Part shown: piece by piece, positions 9,850 through 18,866 of the stretch | Position numbering within the stretch: position 1 is the first letter of the stretch | Layout: each line of letters opens with the position of its first letter | Assembly (NCBI RefSeq): GCF_963664075.1 | Contig: NZ_OY760916.1 | Location: 3,431,001-3,495,000 of the forward strand | From: an uncultured Desulfobulbus sp. | GTDB taxonomy: Bacteria; Desulfobacterota; Desulfobulbia; Desulfobulbales; Desulfobulbaceae | DNA: 64,000 nucleotides | Reading direction: 5' to 3' | Program-made: the position numbers and the translations under genes | Notes under the pieces: generated by a model | Seen by the model: the letters and a program-made list of their open reading frames with translations, nothing else | Told to the model about the DNA's origin: nothing | Database searches by the model: none

Positions 9850-10494
9850 CTACAGGCTCTGTAATTTTTGCCTATTGAGTGGTTTTACATTAGTCTTAAT
9901 TATCTTTGCAGGATTTCCAGCAACAGCTGAACATGATGGAACATCTCTTGTAACCACGCTCCCTGCTCCAACGACAGCATAGTCCCCGATCTTGACGCCC
10001 TTTAAGATAATTACATTATTACCAATCCAAACATTATTACCAATACACACTTCTGCAGATCGTGGTACCACCTCCCCATTAACTTCCAGGTCGTGAAAGT
10101 CACTGTCCAATACAGTAACGTTCCAGGAAATAGCACAATTCTCGCCAATTCTGATACTTTTTTCTGCTCTTAGGTGAGCATTCGCAGCAAGATATGTATT
10201 GTTACCGATTTCAAGGGTTGCCTCAGGCTCCAGTCGCAGCATCGAGCTGTATCCTATCCATGAACAACCTCTTATTACAAGCGTTGAATTTGCCAGCAAC
10301 TCGATATTACACCCGCTATGTTTAAATGTAGCTGTCGCACTATCTCCATAGCCCACGAGGAGTTTACTTTGAGGGGCAGCCACAACCTTTGCTCCCTTTT
10401 TGATCCGAATAGTCGAGCGCCCTTTGACTTCCAGGGCTCTTGTTTTAAGGAGCAACCTCAAGAGGAAGTTATTCAAGCAAGATTTTGAAACCAT
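9850..10494 (-). CDS. hexapeptide-repeat acyltransferase (WbbJ-like)
   Basis: 214 residues, left-handed beta helix acyltransferase. The acceptor histidine is likely in [13 protein letters not shown], followed by [22 protein letters not shown] coils and the usual end [27 protein letters not shown]. It is the last gene of the long leftward block containing fdtB-fdtA-fdtC, 59 bases after fdtB. A sugar O- or N-acetyl transfer in polysaccharide synthesis is likely, but the substrate cannot be read from the sequence. Confidence 0.84.
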   Translation of the reverse strand: MVSKSCLNNFLLRLLLKTRALEVKGRSTIRIKKGAKVVAAPQSKLLVGYGDSATATFKHSGCNIELLANSTLVIRGCSWIGYSSMLRLEPEATLEIGNNTYLAANAHLRAEKSIRIGENCAISWNVTVLDSDFHDLEVNGEVVPRSAEVCIGNNVWIGNNVIILKGVKIGDYAVVGAGSVVTRDVPSCSAVAGNPAKIIKTNVKPLNRQKLQSL

Positions 10495-10553
10495 TGAGTC
10501 CCCTGACCATCCTTCTTCCTGGATTCACGTTTTATCTGAAGCGATGTGCCCCA

Positions 10554-11660
10554 TCACGCCCCAAAACGACGAACTTCCCTTATGACAACATCCTGCTGGT
10601 CATACGAAAGATGCGGTCCCATTGGCAGACTCAACACTCGATCCGCAAGATCCTGAGCAGCCTGAAGTTGCGCTGCCTGCTCTGAGAAATCATTCGCGTA
10701 TGCTCCTGTGCGGTGGGGAGCGAACGGGTAGTGTATGAGGGTTTGCACACCAGCAGCTTCAAGAAACCGCTGCAGTTCATTACGCCGACATGTCTGGATC
10801 ACAAAGAGGTGCCAGACAGTCTGAGCAGCTTGCGTTATCAATGGCAGGGTTATGTCACCAACACCTGAAAGTTGTTCGATGTATCGATTCGCAAGTAAGC
10901 TACGCTTGGCATTCCACTGATCTAAATAACGCAATTTGACCCGTAATAAAGCAGCCTGCATCGGGTCAAGGCGGGAATTTCCTCCGGCCAGGTCGTGCTC
11001 ATATTTCTTTCGTGATCCGTAGTTTCCGAGCATACGAACAGTCTCGGCAAGTGTATCGTCGTTGGTGACTACAGCCCCACCATCACCAAAGCCCCCTAAA
11101 TTTTTTCCTGGATAAAAACTGAATCCAGCAGCATCACCTATCCCCCCCACTCGTCGTCCCTTGTATATCGCTCCATGGGCCTGAGCAGCATCTTCAATCA
11201 GCTTAATCCCTCGTGGACGAACAAGCGCCTCCAGCGCATCCATATCCGCTGGACATCCATACAGATGCACCGCTATCAGCGCCCGAGTTTTTGGAGTGAT
11301 CGCTGCCTCTACTTTATCAGTATCAATATTACAGGTTTGCGGGTCCATCAAGACCGGCACAGGAACCGCCCCCACAGCACTAACAGCCAGCCAGGTTGCA
11401 ATGAAGGTGTGAGCAGGCACAATGACCTCATCACCCGCGCCAATACCATAACCACGAAGAATAAACGAAAGCGCATCCAAACCGTTGCCAACGCCGACAC
11501 AGTAATCGGCATCACAATAAGCGGCAAACTCCTGCTCAAATGCCAAGACTTCAGGCCCACCAATGTACCAGCCTGATTCTAATATTTTTAGACACGCTGC
11601 ATCCAGCTCAGAGCGCAACTCATCATAACCGGCATGCACATCCAAGAAAGGAACATTCAT
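10554..11660 (-). CDS. fdtB: dTDP-3-amino-3,6-dideoxyhexose transaminase
   Basis: 368 residues of the DegT/DnrJ/EryC1 sugar aminotransferase family. The PLP lysine is K186 in FYPGKNLGGFGDGGAV and the ring-nitrogen aspartate is D157 in EDAAQAHGA. Together with the FdtA-type isomerase and FdtC-type acetyltransferase encoded directly upstream, it should convert dTDP-3-keto-6-deoxyhexose to the 3-amino sugar. Its ATG overlaps the stop of the fdtA gene by four bases (ATGA). It could be the QdtB version (gluco product, Qui3NAc) rather than FdtB (galacto product, Fuc3NAc); motifs alone do not decide. Confidence 0.85.
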   Translation of the reverse strand: MNVPFLDVHAGYDELRSELDAACLKILESGWYIGGPEVLAFEQEFAAYCDADYCVGVGNGLDALSFILRGYGIGAGDEVIVPAHTFIATWLAVSAVGAVPVPVLMDPQTCNIDTDKVEAAITPKTRALIAVHLYGCPADMDALEALVRPRGIKLIEDAAQAHGAIYKGRRVGGIGDAAGFSFYPGKNLGGFGDGGAVVTNDDTLAETVRMLGNYGSRKKYEHDLAGGNSRLDPMQAALLRVKLRYLDQWNAKRSLLANRYIEQLSGVGDITLPLITQAAQTVWHLFVIQTCRRNELQRFLEAAGVQTLIHYPFAPHRTGAYANDFSEQAAQLQAAQDLADRVLSLPMGPHLSYDQQDVVIREVRRFGA

Positions 11661-12076
11661 TTACTTTCCTCTTTCAGGGCTCGCAAATATTCCTCATAAT
11701 CCCGGTAATAATCGTTCTCGTCGTAGAGGATTGATGCCAGACACATGCACACTGCCCCTGAAGAGAAATTATCTAATTCCCGCCAAAGCATTTTTGGTAG
11801 ATAAAGCCCCATGTAAGATCGGTTCAGGTGAAACCGTTGCTGTTCAACCCCATCATCAAGAACCACATCAAAACTCCCAGACATTGCGATAATCAGTTGC
11901 TGGAGTTCCTTGTGGGCATGACCACCACGCTCTGCTCCGCCTGGGACATCATAAAGGTAGTACACTCGTTGAATATCAAAAGGGATGTGACGATTTTGTT
12001 CAATAAATGTCAAATTCCCCCGATGGTCCTCGATTTTAGGTAAATTTATAAGCTTAACTTGAGCTAGGTTACTCAT
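11657..12076 (-). CDS. fdtA: dTDP-4-oxo-6-deoxyglucose-3,4-oxoisomerase (cupin)
   Basis: 139 residues, a WxcM/FdtA-type cupin. The catalytic pair is visible as H53 and H55 in [11 protein letters not shown], and [11 protein letters not shown] and [10 protein letters not shown] are typical of the family. It moves the keto group from C4 to C3 of dTDP-4-keto-6-deoxyglucose, the step before transamination. It overlaps both neighbours by four bases (ATGA at each end), so fdtC, fdtA and fdtB form one translationally coupled unit. The orthologous QdtA gives the other C4 epimer; I cannot tell which is made here. Confidence 0.88.
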   Translation of the reverse strand: MSNLAQVKLINLPKIEDHRGNLTFIEQNRHIPFDIQRVYYLYDVPGGAERGGHAHKELQQLIIAMSGSFDVVLDDGVEQQRFHLNRSYMGLYLPKMLWRELDNFSSGAVCMCLASILYDENDYYRDYEEYLRALKEESK

Positions 12077-12552
12077 ACGTTCTCCCCACTTGGAGCTGGC
12101 CCGACATCAACAGCAGGAACCCCCCTGACCATTCGACCAGGACGAACATCTTTTGTCACAACGGCACCAGCGGCAATAAAAGCTCCGCACCCGATAGTTA
12201 TCCCAGGAAGAATAGTCGCATTGGCACCGATGGTAGCACCTTGCTGCACAACTGTTTTCTGCAGCAGGAACGGTTGCTTTGAACGAGGGGTTCGATCATT
12301 TGTAAACGTTGCATTGGGACCAACAAAAACATCATTTTCAAGTACAATCCCGTCCCAAAGCTGCACACCACTTTTCACCGTAACCCGATCGCCCACAACC
12401 ACCTCATTTTCTACAAAACAGTGGGCATTTATGTTACAATCACAACCAATTTGAGCCCCAGGGAGCACCACGCAGAATTGCCAGATAAACGTTCCGTCCC
12501 CAATCTTGTCCGTCTGCACATCTGCACTGGCATGTATTCTTGTACTCTTCAT
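12073..12552 (-). CDS. fdtC: dTDP-3-amino-3,6-dideoxyhexose N-acetyltransferase
   Basis: 159 residues, left-handed beta helix of the WbpD/FdtC/QdtC type. It has the [20 protein letters not shown] start, a central [13 protein letters not shown] loop and the closing [22 protein letters not shown]. It would N-acetylate the 3-amino sugar made by the two downstream genes, giving dTDP-Fuc3NAc or dTDP-Qui3NAc for an O-antigen or S-layer glycan. First gene of the three-gene set; a 73-base gap separates it from the GT4 gene upstream. Confidence 0.85.
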   Translation of the reverse strand: MKSTRIHASADVQTDKIGDGTFIWQFCVVLPGAQIGCDCNINAHCFVENEVVVGDRVTVKSGVQLWDGIVLENDVFVGPNATFTNDRTPRSKQPFLLQKTVVQQGATIGANATILPGITIGCGAFIAAGAVVTKDVRPGRMVRGVPAVDVGPAPSGENV

Positions 12553-12625
12553 CGGAAACTTCAGGTCCCTCTGACAAAAAAGTTAAACAAACACTAAAAA
12601 AATTTAAAAACCACTCTTTGCACGT

Positions 12626-13741
12626 TCACTGCAACAGGGAGTCATAGACGCTCAACGTCTTTGCACACATGCGCTCTAAAGTAAAATGCTCAGATACATG
12701 CTGTCGACCTTTCTCCCCCATCAACTTCCATTGCCCCCTGTGCATGATGGCGTGATTGAGTATTTCAGCCAAATGCTCAAAATCGTTAGGCCGGAAGAGC
12801 CACCCGGTTTCGCCCTTGAGTATAGTCTCTAATGATCCACCATGCCCTGAGACAATAACAGGTCGCTCCATCCCCATCGCTTCCACTGCAGTTCGCCCAA
12901 ATGATTCCGGTCGCGTAGAGACATTGAGAACTAAGTCTGCCGCAGCGTATGCCAGTGGCATATGCTTACAGATCCCATGAAAATGAATTTTTGGCAGCAA
13001 GCCTAATTGCTGTGTGAGATCCTGTAATTCTTGCGTATAGGAAGAATTTTCTTCATGATTTCCCACCAAGACTAAATGCCAGTCAAGATCCCTCAACAGC
13101 CCTAGGGCTTTCAATAACAGCGCATGGCCTTTTAGACGGGTAAAACGCCCCGGAAGCAGGAGCACTGGCGCTTTCGCCCCGCTCCCCACCCATTGTTGAC
13201 GAAGTGCAGCACATTGCTCTCTATCAACACTGGCAGAGTCGAAATAGCTGGGATCAATCCCCCTATGAATTACTTCAATTTTTTGGTTTTCTACCCCGTA
13301 TGCTTGCTCAATATGGTCGGCGATCGTGCGAGAAACGGCGATAACGCGCTCCCCTCGAGTCATGATCGCACTATAACAATTGACCGAATGAAACCCATGA
13401 AAGGTGCTGACGCGGGCCGGGCGTTTATGCTTTGGTAGTGTTTTATAGGCAAGCTCCACGACCCAGCCTGGAATTCTTGAACGCACATGGACAATATCCG
13501 GCTGCAAGGCCGTGATAAGATGGCGCAGCTGAAAAACACCCTTGAAGGATCGTGGACTCTTAGCTACCACCTCACAATGATGATGAGATGAGCCTTGTGC
13601 CTCAAGTTCCTTCACCAGACTTCCACCAGCAGAAACAACGTGCGACTCATGCCCATGCGCACTCAGATATTGGGCAATCTCTAACGTCCCACGCTCAACG
13701 CCTCCCCCCTGCAGCTCTGGCAAAACCTGGATTACTTTCAT
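12626..13741 (-). CDS. family 4 glycosyltransferase
   Basis: 371 residues with a full GT-B/GT4 layout: MKVIQVLPELQGGGVERGTLEIA at the start (glycine-rich acceptor loop), ISRTIADH-type sensor region near residue 145, VLLLPGRFTRLKGHALLLKAL, and the donor motif RPESFGRTAVEAMGMERPVI with the E-x7-E pair. It resembles lipopolysaccharide core or O-antigen transferases. Its ATG overlaps the stop of the ELM1-family gene (ATGA), so it is co-translated with ELM1 and msbA, pointing to lipopolysaccharide assembly. Confidence 0.87.
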   Translation of the reverse strand: MKVIQVLPELQGGGVERGTLEIAQYLSAHGHESHVVSAGGSLVKELEAQGSSHHHCEVVAKSPRSFKGVFQLRHLITALQPDIVHVRSRIPGWVVELAYKTLPKHKRPARVSTFHGFHSVNCYSAIMTRGERVIAVSRTIADHIEQAYGVENQKIEVIHRGIDPSYFDSASVDREQCAALRQQWVGSGAKAPVLLLPGRFTRLKGHALLLKALGLLRDLDWHLVLVGNHEENSSYTQELQDLTQQLGLLPKIHFHGICKHMPLAYAAADLVLNVSTRPESFGRTAVEAMGMERPVIVSGHGGSLETILKGETGWLFRPNDFEHLAEILNHAIMHRGQWKLMGEKGRQHVSEHFTLERMCAKTLSVYDSLLQ

Positions 13742-14667
13742 TTAAGCGGCCACCATGGTTGATGAATTATGTATTCAACGCAACGATTGGCTTCGTTGAA
13801 GGCAAACTGCTGCCTATTTACAGTCTTGCTCATTGCCGCTGAAACTAATCCCCGTTTTTTTAAATCTTCCAGACAAGCAACAAATTTATTCTCTGCAACA
13901 AATGCGATTGAAATTGTAACAACCCGACAACCTGCTGAAAGTGCCTCAAAAATCATGGACACACTATCTTCTGTCACCAGGGCCCAGTTGTTTTTCTGAA
14001 GCTGTTTTTCAAGCCAACCAGGTGGAGTTTCAGAAAAAGGAGCAATTGTTAGAGAAACATCTTGAGGTTGGTAGCGAGCAAACACCTCCAGGAAATCAGC
14101 GGGAGTTCGAGGAGAGGTGGTCAGTGTCCAGTGCAGCGTAGAATGCTGTTTGATTTTCGCTGCAATCTCCTTGGATATCGCTTCGCTGTCCCATACATGG
14201 CTTTTCTCATCAACGCCTCCAACCAGTACCAAGGCAGCATTGGGATCGTGCTGCCCCAAATCTCTGTTCACCCCTGGGGGACCATCGGTGAGGAGGATGT
14301 TTTTGCCCTCTGCTATCCCGTCATGCCGTGGCACACAGCACAAATCAAAACAAGAACGAACAACTGTCATTGGGGACATACAAACTACCGTATGCCCACC
14401 TAAACGTTTTCTTAAAGCCAGAATAGGTACATGGGTGTGACTTCCAGTACCGATGATTACATCCGGTGAAAAGCCGACAAGTTGTTGCGGTAAAGTGCCC
14501 CAAAGCAACGCCATCGCCTGTAGAGCGCGGCCCCCCTGACTCACTCGAACCTCCTGAATTAGGACAGTATACCGTTCTCTTAGGGACTCAATGAGGCCTA
14601 AAGATTGTTTTTCATGCCCCGGACGTCCATCACGGACCCAGAGCACTGACAAAAATTGTTGCGTCAT
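13738..14667 (-). CDS. ELM1 / GtrOC1-family protein
   Basis: 309 residues of the mitochondrial-fission ELM1 family (PF06258), which in bacteria is a GT-B-like group with unproven activity. Family features: WVRDGRPGHEKQSLGL at the start, DVIIGTGSHTHVPIL, FDLCCVPRHD, LVLVGG, TLTTSPRTP and a WALVTEDSVSMIFEALSAG stretch. It sits between msbA and a GT4 gene with four-base overlaps on both sides. That tight coupling supports a role in lipid A or core modification, which is an inference from context. Confidence 0.85.
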   Translation of the reverse strand: MTQQFLSVLWVRDGRPGHEKQSLGLIESLRERYTVLIQEVRVSQGGRALQAMALLWGTLPQQLVGFSPDVIIGTGSHTHVPILALRKRLGGHTVVCMSPMTVVRSCFDLCCVPRHDGIAEGKNILLTDGPPGVNRDLGQHDPNAALVLVGGVDEKSHVWDSEAISKEIAAKIKQHSTLHWTLTTSPRTPADFLEVFARYQPQDVSLTIAPFSETPPGWLEKQLQKNNWALVTEDSVSMIFEALSAGCRVVTISIAFVAENKFVACLEDLKKRGLVSAAMSKTVNRQQFAFNEANRCVEYIIHQPWWPLK

Positions 14668-16430
14668 GCTGACTCCGTTATCACTGCAGCCTCATGATTA
14701 TCATGACTGAACTGAAGCCGGTACAGCGAAAAATATTCGCCCTGCTGCTCCAAAAGAGCTTCATGGGTCCCCTCTTCCACCAGCACTCCATCTTTCAAGA
14801 CGATAATGCGATCAGCATTTTTCACCGTGGAAAGCCGATGAGCAATGATAATTGTCGTCCTATTTTTCATTAAATTTTCAAGGGCTCTCTGCACTTCACG
14901 TTCAGATTCAGTATCAAGAGATGAAGTGGCCTCATCTAAAATCAAAATAGGTGCATCCTTGAGAATGGCACGGGCAATAGAAACACGTTGTTGCTGCCCC
15001 CCGGAAAGGCGCGCACCGGATTCACCAATAACCGTGTCAAACCCCTGGGGAAGTTCCATGATAAAATCGTAGGCATAGGCAGCTCTTGCCGCCTCATATA
15101 TCTCTTCTTCTGTGCACGTCTTCCGGCCATAGGCAATATTGTTACGCACAGAATCGTTAAAAAGAATGGTCTGTTGGGTTACCAGCGCAATTTGTGATCT
15201 GAGCGAATGAAGGGTCAGGTCACGAATCTCATGATCATCGATTTTCAGAGATCCCTCACTGACCTCATAAAAACGAGGAATCAGATTGGCAAGTGTGGTC
15301 TTTCCGCTGCCGCTGGGCCCGACAACAGCGAGCACCTCTCCCCGTTGCAACCGCAGGTTAAGATGTTTAAGAACAGGCCGATCTGCTTCATAACAGAAGG
15401 AGACATCCTCGAGGAGAATTTCCCGCTCAAAGGGTGGAAGCGTAATCGCATCTCTACGCTCCTCGATATCGGGTTTAATATCTAAGAGAGCAAAAACCCT
15501 GCCAGCCGCTGCCACCCCCTGTTGAAAGGTTGAGTTAATTTTGCTCAGCCCTTTGATCGGCTCATACAATAAAATAAGCGCGGTCAGAAAGGACATGAAG
15601 GTTCCTGGGGTGGAGTGCCCATTCAATACTTCCCTCCCTCCAAACCAGATGATAAAAGCCATCCCGATACCGCCAATGCACTCGATCAAAGGGTGGGAGA
15701 TACAGCGATTTTTGGTATCCAACAGAAGGGTATCCATGATTTCCTGAAGCTTTTTGCCAAAACGATTAACTTCATCTTGTTCCATACAAAAGGCTTTGAC
15801 AATCCGTGCCCCGGAAACAGTTTCCTGCAGGTTGCTGGTGGCCTCGCCAATCTTTGTCTGGTAGCTCACACTGATTTTGCGAAACCGCCTGCCAAAAAAA
15901 ACAATAGGACCAACGGACATGGGAATAAAGACCAGGGACATGAGGGCAAGACGCCAGTCCATGTAAAAGATAACGCACAAGAGCCCGACTACGGAGCAGA
16001 CATCACGTAACAATTGAACAAGTGAATAGCTCACTGCAGCCTGCAGTATGACAACATCATTTACAATTCTTGAAATAATCTCCCCGGTGGGGGTTTTATG
16101 AAAATAACTGAGCGGTAAACGATTGATATGGGCGTAGACGGCATGGCGAAGATCGCGAATAACACTCTGAGCAGAACGTTCGAGTAAATAGGAGTAGAGA
16201 AAATAAAAGATTCCCTTACAGAAAAAGACAAGAACAAGCCCCAGAGGAAGCAGATTGAGGAGTGATCCATTTTTCTCGAAGAAAATCTCGTCTAAAAGTG
16301 GCTTGACCATATAGGCCTGAAAGGAGTTAAAGCCACCGACAAGGATCATCGCGACCATGGCAATGACCAGACTCTTCAAATAGGGCCTCAGTACCTTGCT
16401 CAATCTGTGTAATAATTCTTTATTTGACAT
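14664..16430 (-). CDS. msbA: MsbA-type lipid A flippase, ABC exporter
   Basis: 588 residues: six-helix membrane domain followed by an ATPase domain with Walker A GPSGSGKTT, Q-loop, signature LSGGQQQR, Walker B ILILDEATSSLD and the H-loop in IIAHRLSTVKNADRI. It is a half-transporter expected to homodimerise in the inner membrane and flip lipid A-core. The ATG at 16430 has GGA about ten bases upstream; nine extra codons upstream are possible but less likely. Its stop overlaps the ELM1-family start. The operon context with surface-glycan genes agrees with MsbA rather than a drug exporter. Confidence 0.9.
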   Translation of the reverse strand: MSNKELLHRLSKVLRPYLKSLVIAMVAMILVGGFNSFQAYMVKPLLDEIFFEKNGSLLNLLPLGLVLVFFCKGIFYFLYSYLLERSAQSVIRDLRHAVYAHINRLPLSYFHKTPTGEIISRIVNDVVILQAAVSYSLVQLLRDVCSVVGLLCVIFYMDWRLALMSLVFIPMSVGPIVFFGRRFRKISVSYQTKIGEATSNLQETVSGARIVKAFCMEQDEVNRFGKKLQEIMDTLLLDTKNRCISHPLIECIGGIGMAFIIWFGGREVLNGHSTPGTFMSFLTALILLYEPIKGLSKINSTFQQGVAAAGRVFALLDIKPDIEERRDAITLPPFEREILLEDVSFCYEADRPVLKHLNLRLQRGEVLAVVGPSGSGKTTLANLIPRFYEVSEGSLKIDDHEIRDLTLHSLRSQIALVTQQTILFNDSVRNNIAYGRKTCTEEEIYEAARAAYAYDFIMELPQGFDTVIGESGARLSGGQQQRVSIARAILKDAPILILDEATSSLDTESEREVQRALENLMKNRTTIIIAHRLSTVKNADRIIVLKDGVLVEEGTHEALLEQQGEYFSLYRLQFSHDNHEAAVITESA

Positions 16431-16542
16431 GAAAATTCCAAGCCTTTCGGCCAGCAAAAAATATTTTTGATTTCAAGGCGATGCGCGTTTTTAGGCAGCT
16501 ACCCTGAAAAGAATAATGTGCAGAAAAAAATGTTACGTATTT

Positions 16543-18783
16543 CTACACCAGCGTTCCGGCATAATTCCCAGAGATAACTTCCGGCAAGTCACCGCGCCCA
16601 TGGAGCAATGCTGTCACCGCCATGCTCTCTCGTTTCGCAGCCCCGTTACTGACATCCACCACAAAGTAATTCACCCCCATGCGGGCGAGTTCTTCATTAT
16701 AGGCCAGTAAAGAAAAATTCATATGCGCGTAGGCATAAACTGCCTCGGGTTGTCGATCAATGTAATACCGCTCCCCTCGGCTACTGACAAAACTGCGCTG
16801 CCCCCGAAAATGGGGGGCATCCAAACGTGCGGAAAACAGTGGCGGGCGACCATAAACATACATGCCAACATCTATGTTATTGCCAGCAGGACTTCCCTGA
16901 CGACTAGTAAGCGCCTCCTGCAACGTTGCCCGATCGGTCTCCAAAGAAAACTGAACGCCACGCAGGCCAGCCTCCTGGTATTGAAGCAACGCTGGTGAAT
17001 TGAGAAGATTACAGCTATAGTCGCCAAAAATTTCGAGATGCGGATGCGAGAGTTCGCGAAAAAATCCCATCTGGGCAATATGGCCTATTTGAAAGCCGGT
17101 GCTTCCCCTCTCAAACACCTCCCTAATTGCCTGCTGCTGCCAGGCTCGCTGTTCTTCCTGCATCACCTGAGGCAGGGCCCAGACCAGCTGATATGGAAAT
17201 GATTCGATCCGAGAGGACGACAACGAAAAAAAACGTTCCAGATTGGCTTGGTTCAACTCCAGAACAACACGGCTCACTTGAAAGGGAAACCGCTGCCGGG
17301 CATGCTCCAAGGCCGATACCTTTAGCCACCATTGAGGGGCAGCCGAGGGTCTGGTATTCCCCGAGCCTCCATGCCGGTACCGTTTTTTCGTCTCCGTCCC
17401 ATATATCTGCGGGGTGATGCCAAGCTCCTGGAGTTGACGCGCGATTGTATCCTGAGAGATTTTGGGTTCATTCAAAGCCGCAATTTTTCGTTTAACAGCC
17501 TGACTTTGTTTTTCAGAACGAGCGCTCAGATCCACACGAAACAGCAGTCCATGCCCCCCCTTCTGGGCGTTCAAATCCAAATCTGTCGCCAGAATAGTGA
17601 TCTGCTGCCCCTTACCAGCCCGTTCTACCCGCCTCCCTTTAAACTCCATTGCACGTAAAGTAAAGCTCTTACGTGCACCACTCTTCTCCTCGTAGAGACG
17701 AAGACGGTCACCGACGGAAAGAGGCGCCTGTAGAGAAACCTGAAGCCGAGTGGTGTTTTGTTTTGGTGAGCGTCCTCTGCTCTGCTCAACTTTTGCCACC
17801 TTACCCACCATCTCCCCACTGCTTCCCGAGAGATAGGGCTGAATAATACGGGCTTCCTGGCCGCTGATAAAAAAACCACTGGAACGTTTTCGCCCCATGG
17901 CCTGATCCAGATATCGCCCCGCCTCTTTAAGAATACGTTTTTGTTCTTCTGCAGAGGCATCCAAACCGTCAACAACCATGCGATAGGCATGGACAACATT
18001 ACGCACATAGGCGACCGATTTCAGTCGTCCTTCAATCTTCAGACTGACCACACCAGTTTTGCGCACTGCCGCCAGGTTTTCAATGCCGCATAAATCATTC
18101 ATGGAAAAGAGGTGTCCCCCCTTTTTCCCCCCTGAGCTGCGGCCTTTTTTGCCGGATGACACCCAATCGTAACTTCTACGACAGGGCTGGACACACTGAC
18201 CGCGCAGGCTCGATTTGCCCCCATGCAGGCTGGAGAAACGACAAAGCCCGGAATAACTAAAACACATGGCCCCGTGAATAAAGATCTCTAGCTCCACTCC
18301 GCATTGGGCATGGATGGCGGCGATCTCTGCAAGACTCAGTTCTCGAGCAAGGACGACGCGTTCGAATCCAAGCTGTTGGAAATATGTTGCCGCCATCGCC
18401 GTATTTGCGGTCATTAAGGTGGAGGCATGGACCTTGATTTGAGGAAAATATCGACGAGCGAGGTACAAAAGTCCTAAATCCTGAAGAATAAGGGCATCTG
18501 GCCCAATGGCAGCGAACTGATGCAACGATTCCAGGGCCAGGGGAACCTCACTCTCCTTCAGCAAGCTGTTCATCGCCACATAAATTTTTTTCCCCTGTTC
18601 ATGGGCATAGCTGGTCATACCGGCGATATCCCCAAAACTAAAATCTCGACTCAACGCTCTGGCATTGAGTCCGGGAGATCCGACATAGACTGCATCCGCC
18701 CCCTCAGACAAAGCAGCCTCAAAGGCGGCAACACTCCCAGCTGGAGCAAGCAGTTCCATGGATGTTTTATCTTGTTGATTCAT
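16543..18783 (-). CDS. peptidase U32-family protein, probable RNA hydroxylase (RlhA-like)
   Basis: 746 residues. The N-terminal half is the U32 catalytic domain (MELLAPAGSVAAFEAALSEGADAVYVG, KIYVAMNSLL, ILQDLGLLYLARRYFP, HASTLMTANT, VLARELSL). A cysteine set follows in AMCFSYSGLC and RGQCVQPCRRSY, which in this family holds an iron-sulfur cluster. The C-terminal part fits the extra DUF3656 region of RlhA-type proteins. Despite the peptidase name, characterised members (RlhA, TrhP, UbiU/V) are prephenate- or iron-sulfur-dependent hydroxylases acting on rRNA, tRNA or quinones. Length favours the RlhA group; the substrate is not certain. Confidence 0.8.
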   Translation of the reverse strand: MNQQDKTSMELLAPAGSVAAFEAALSEGADAVYVGSPGLNARALSRDFSFGDIAGMTSYAHEQGKKIYVAMNSLLKESEVPLALESLHQFAAIGPDALILQDLGLLYLARRYFPQIKVHASTLMTANTAMAATYFQQLGFERVVLARELSLAEIAAIHAQCGVELEIFIHGAMCFSYSGLCRFSSLHGGKSSLRGQCVQPCRRSYDWVSSGKKGRSSGGKKGGHLFSMNDLCGIENLAAVRKTGVVSLKIEGRLKSVAYVRNVVHAYRMVVDGLDASAEEQKRILKEAGRYLDQAMGRKRSSGFFISGQEARIIQPYLSGSSGEMVGKVAKVEQSRGRSPKQNTTRLQVSLQAPLSVGDRLRLYEEKSGARKSFTLRAMEFKGRRVERAGKGQQITILATDLDLNAQKGGHGLLFRVDLSARSEKQSQAVKRKIAALNEPKISQDTIARQLQELGITPQIYGTETKKRYRHGGSGNTRPSAAPQWWLKVSALEHARQRFPFQVSRVVLELNQANLERFFSLSSSRIESFPYQLVWALPQVMQEEQRAWQQQAIREVFERGSTGFQIGHIAQMGFFRELSHPHLEIFGDYSCNLLNSPALLQYQEAGLRGVQFSLETDRATLQEALTSRQGSPAGNNIDVGMYVYGRPPLFSARLDAPHFRGQRSFVSSRGERYYIDRQPEAVYAYAHMNFSLLAYNEELARMGVNYFVVDVSNGAAKRESMAVTALLHGRGDLPEVISGNYAGTLV

Positions 18784-18866
18784 GCAGAAATAGAAAAGAA
18801 AAAGAGAACGAACGGCACACCGTCACAGCTCAGCCAGAATGAAGATTTGATACACTGGCCCAGATG

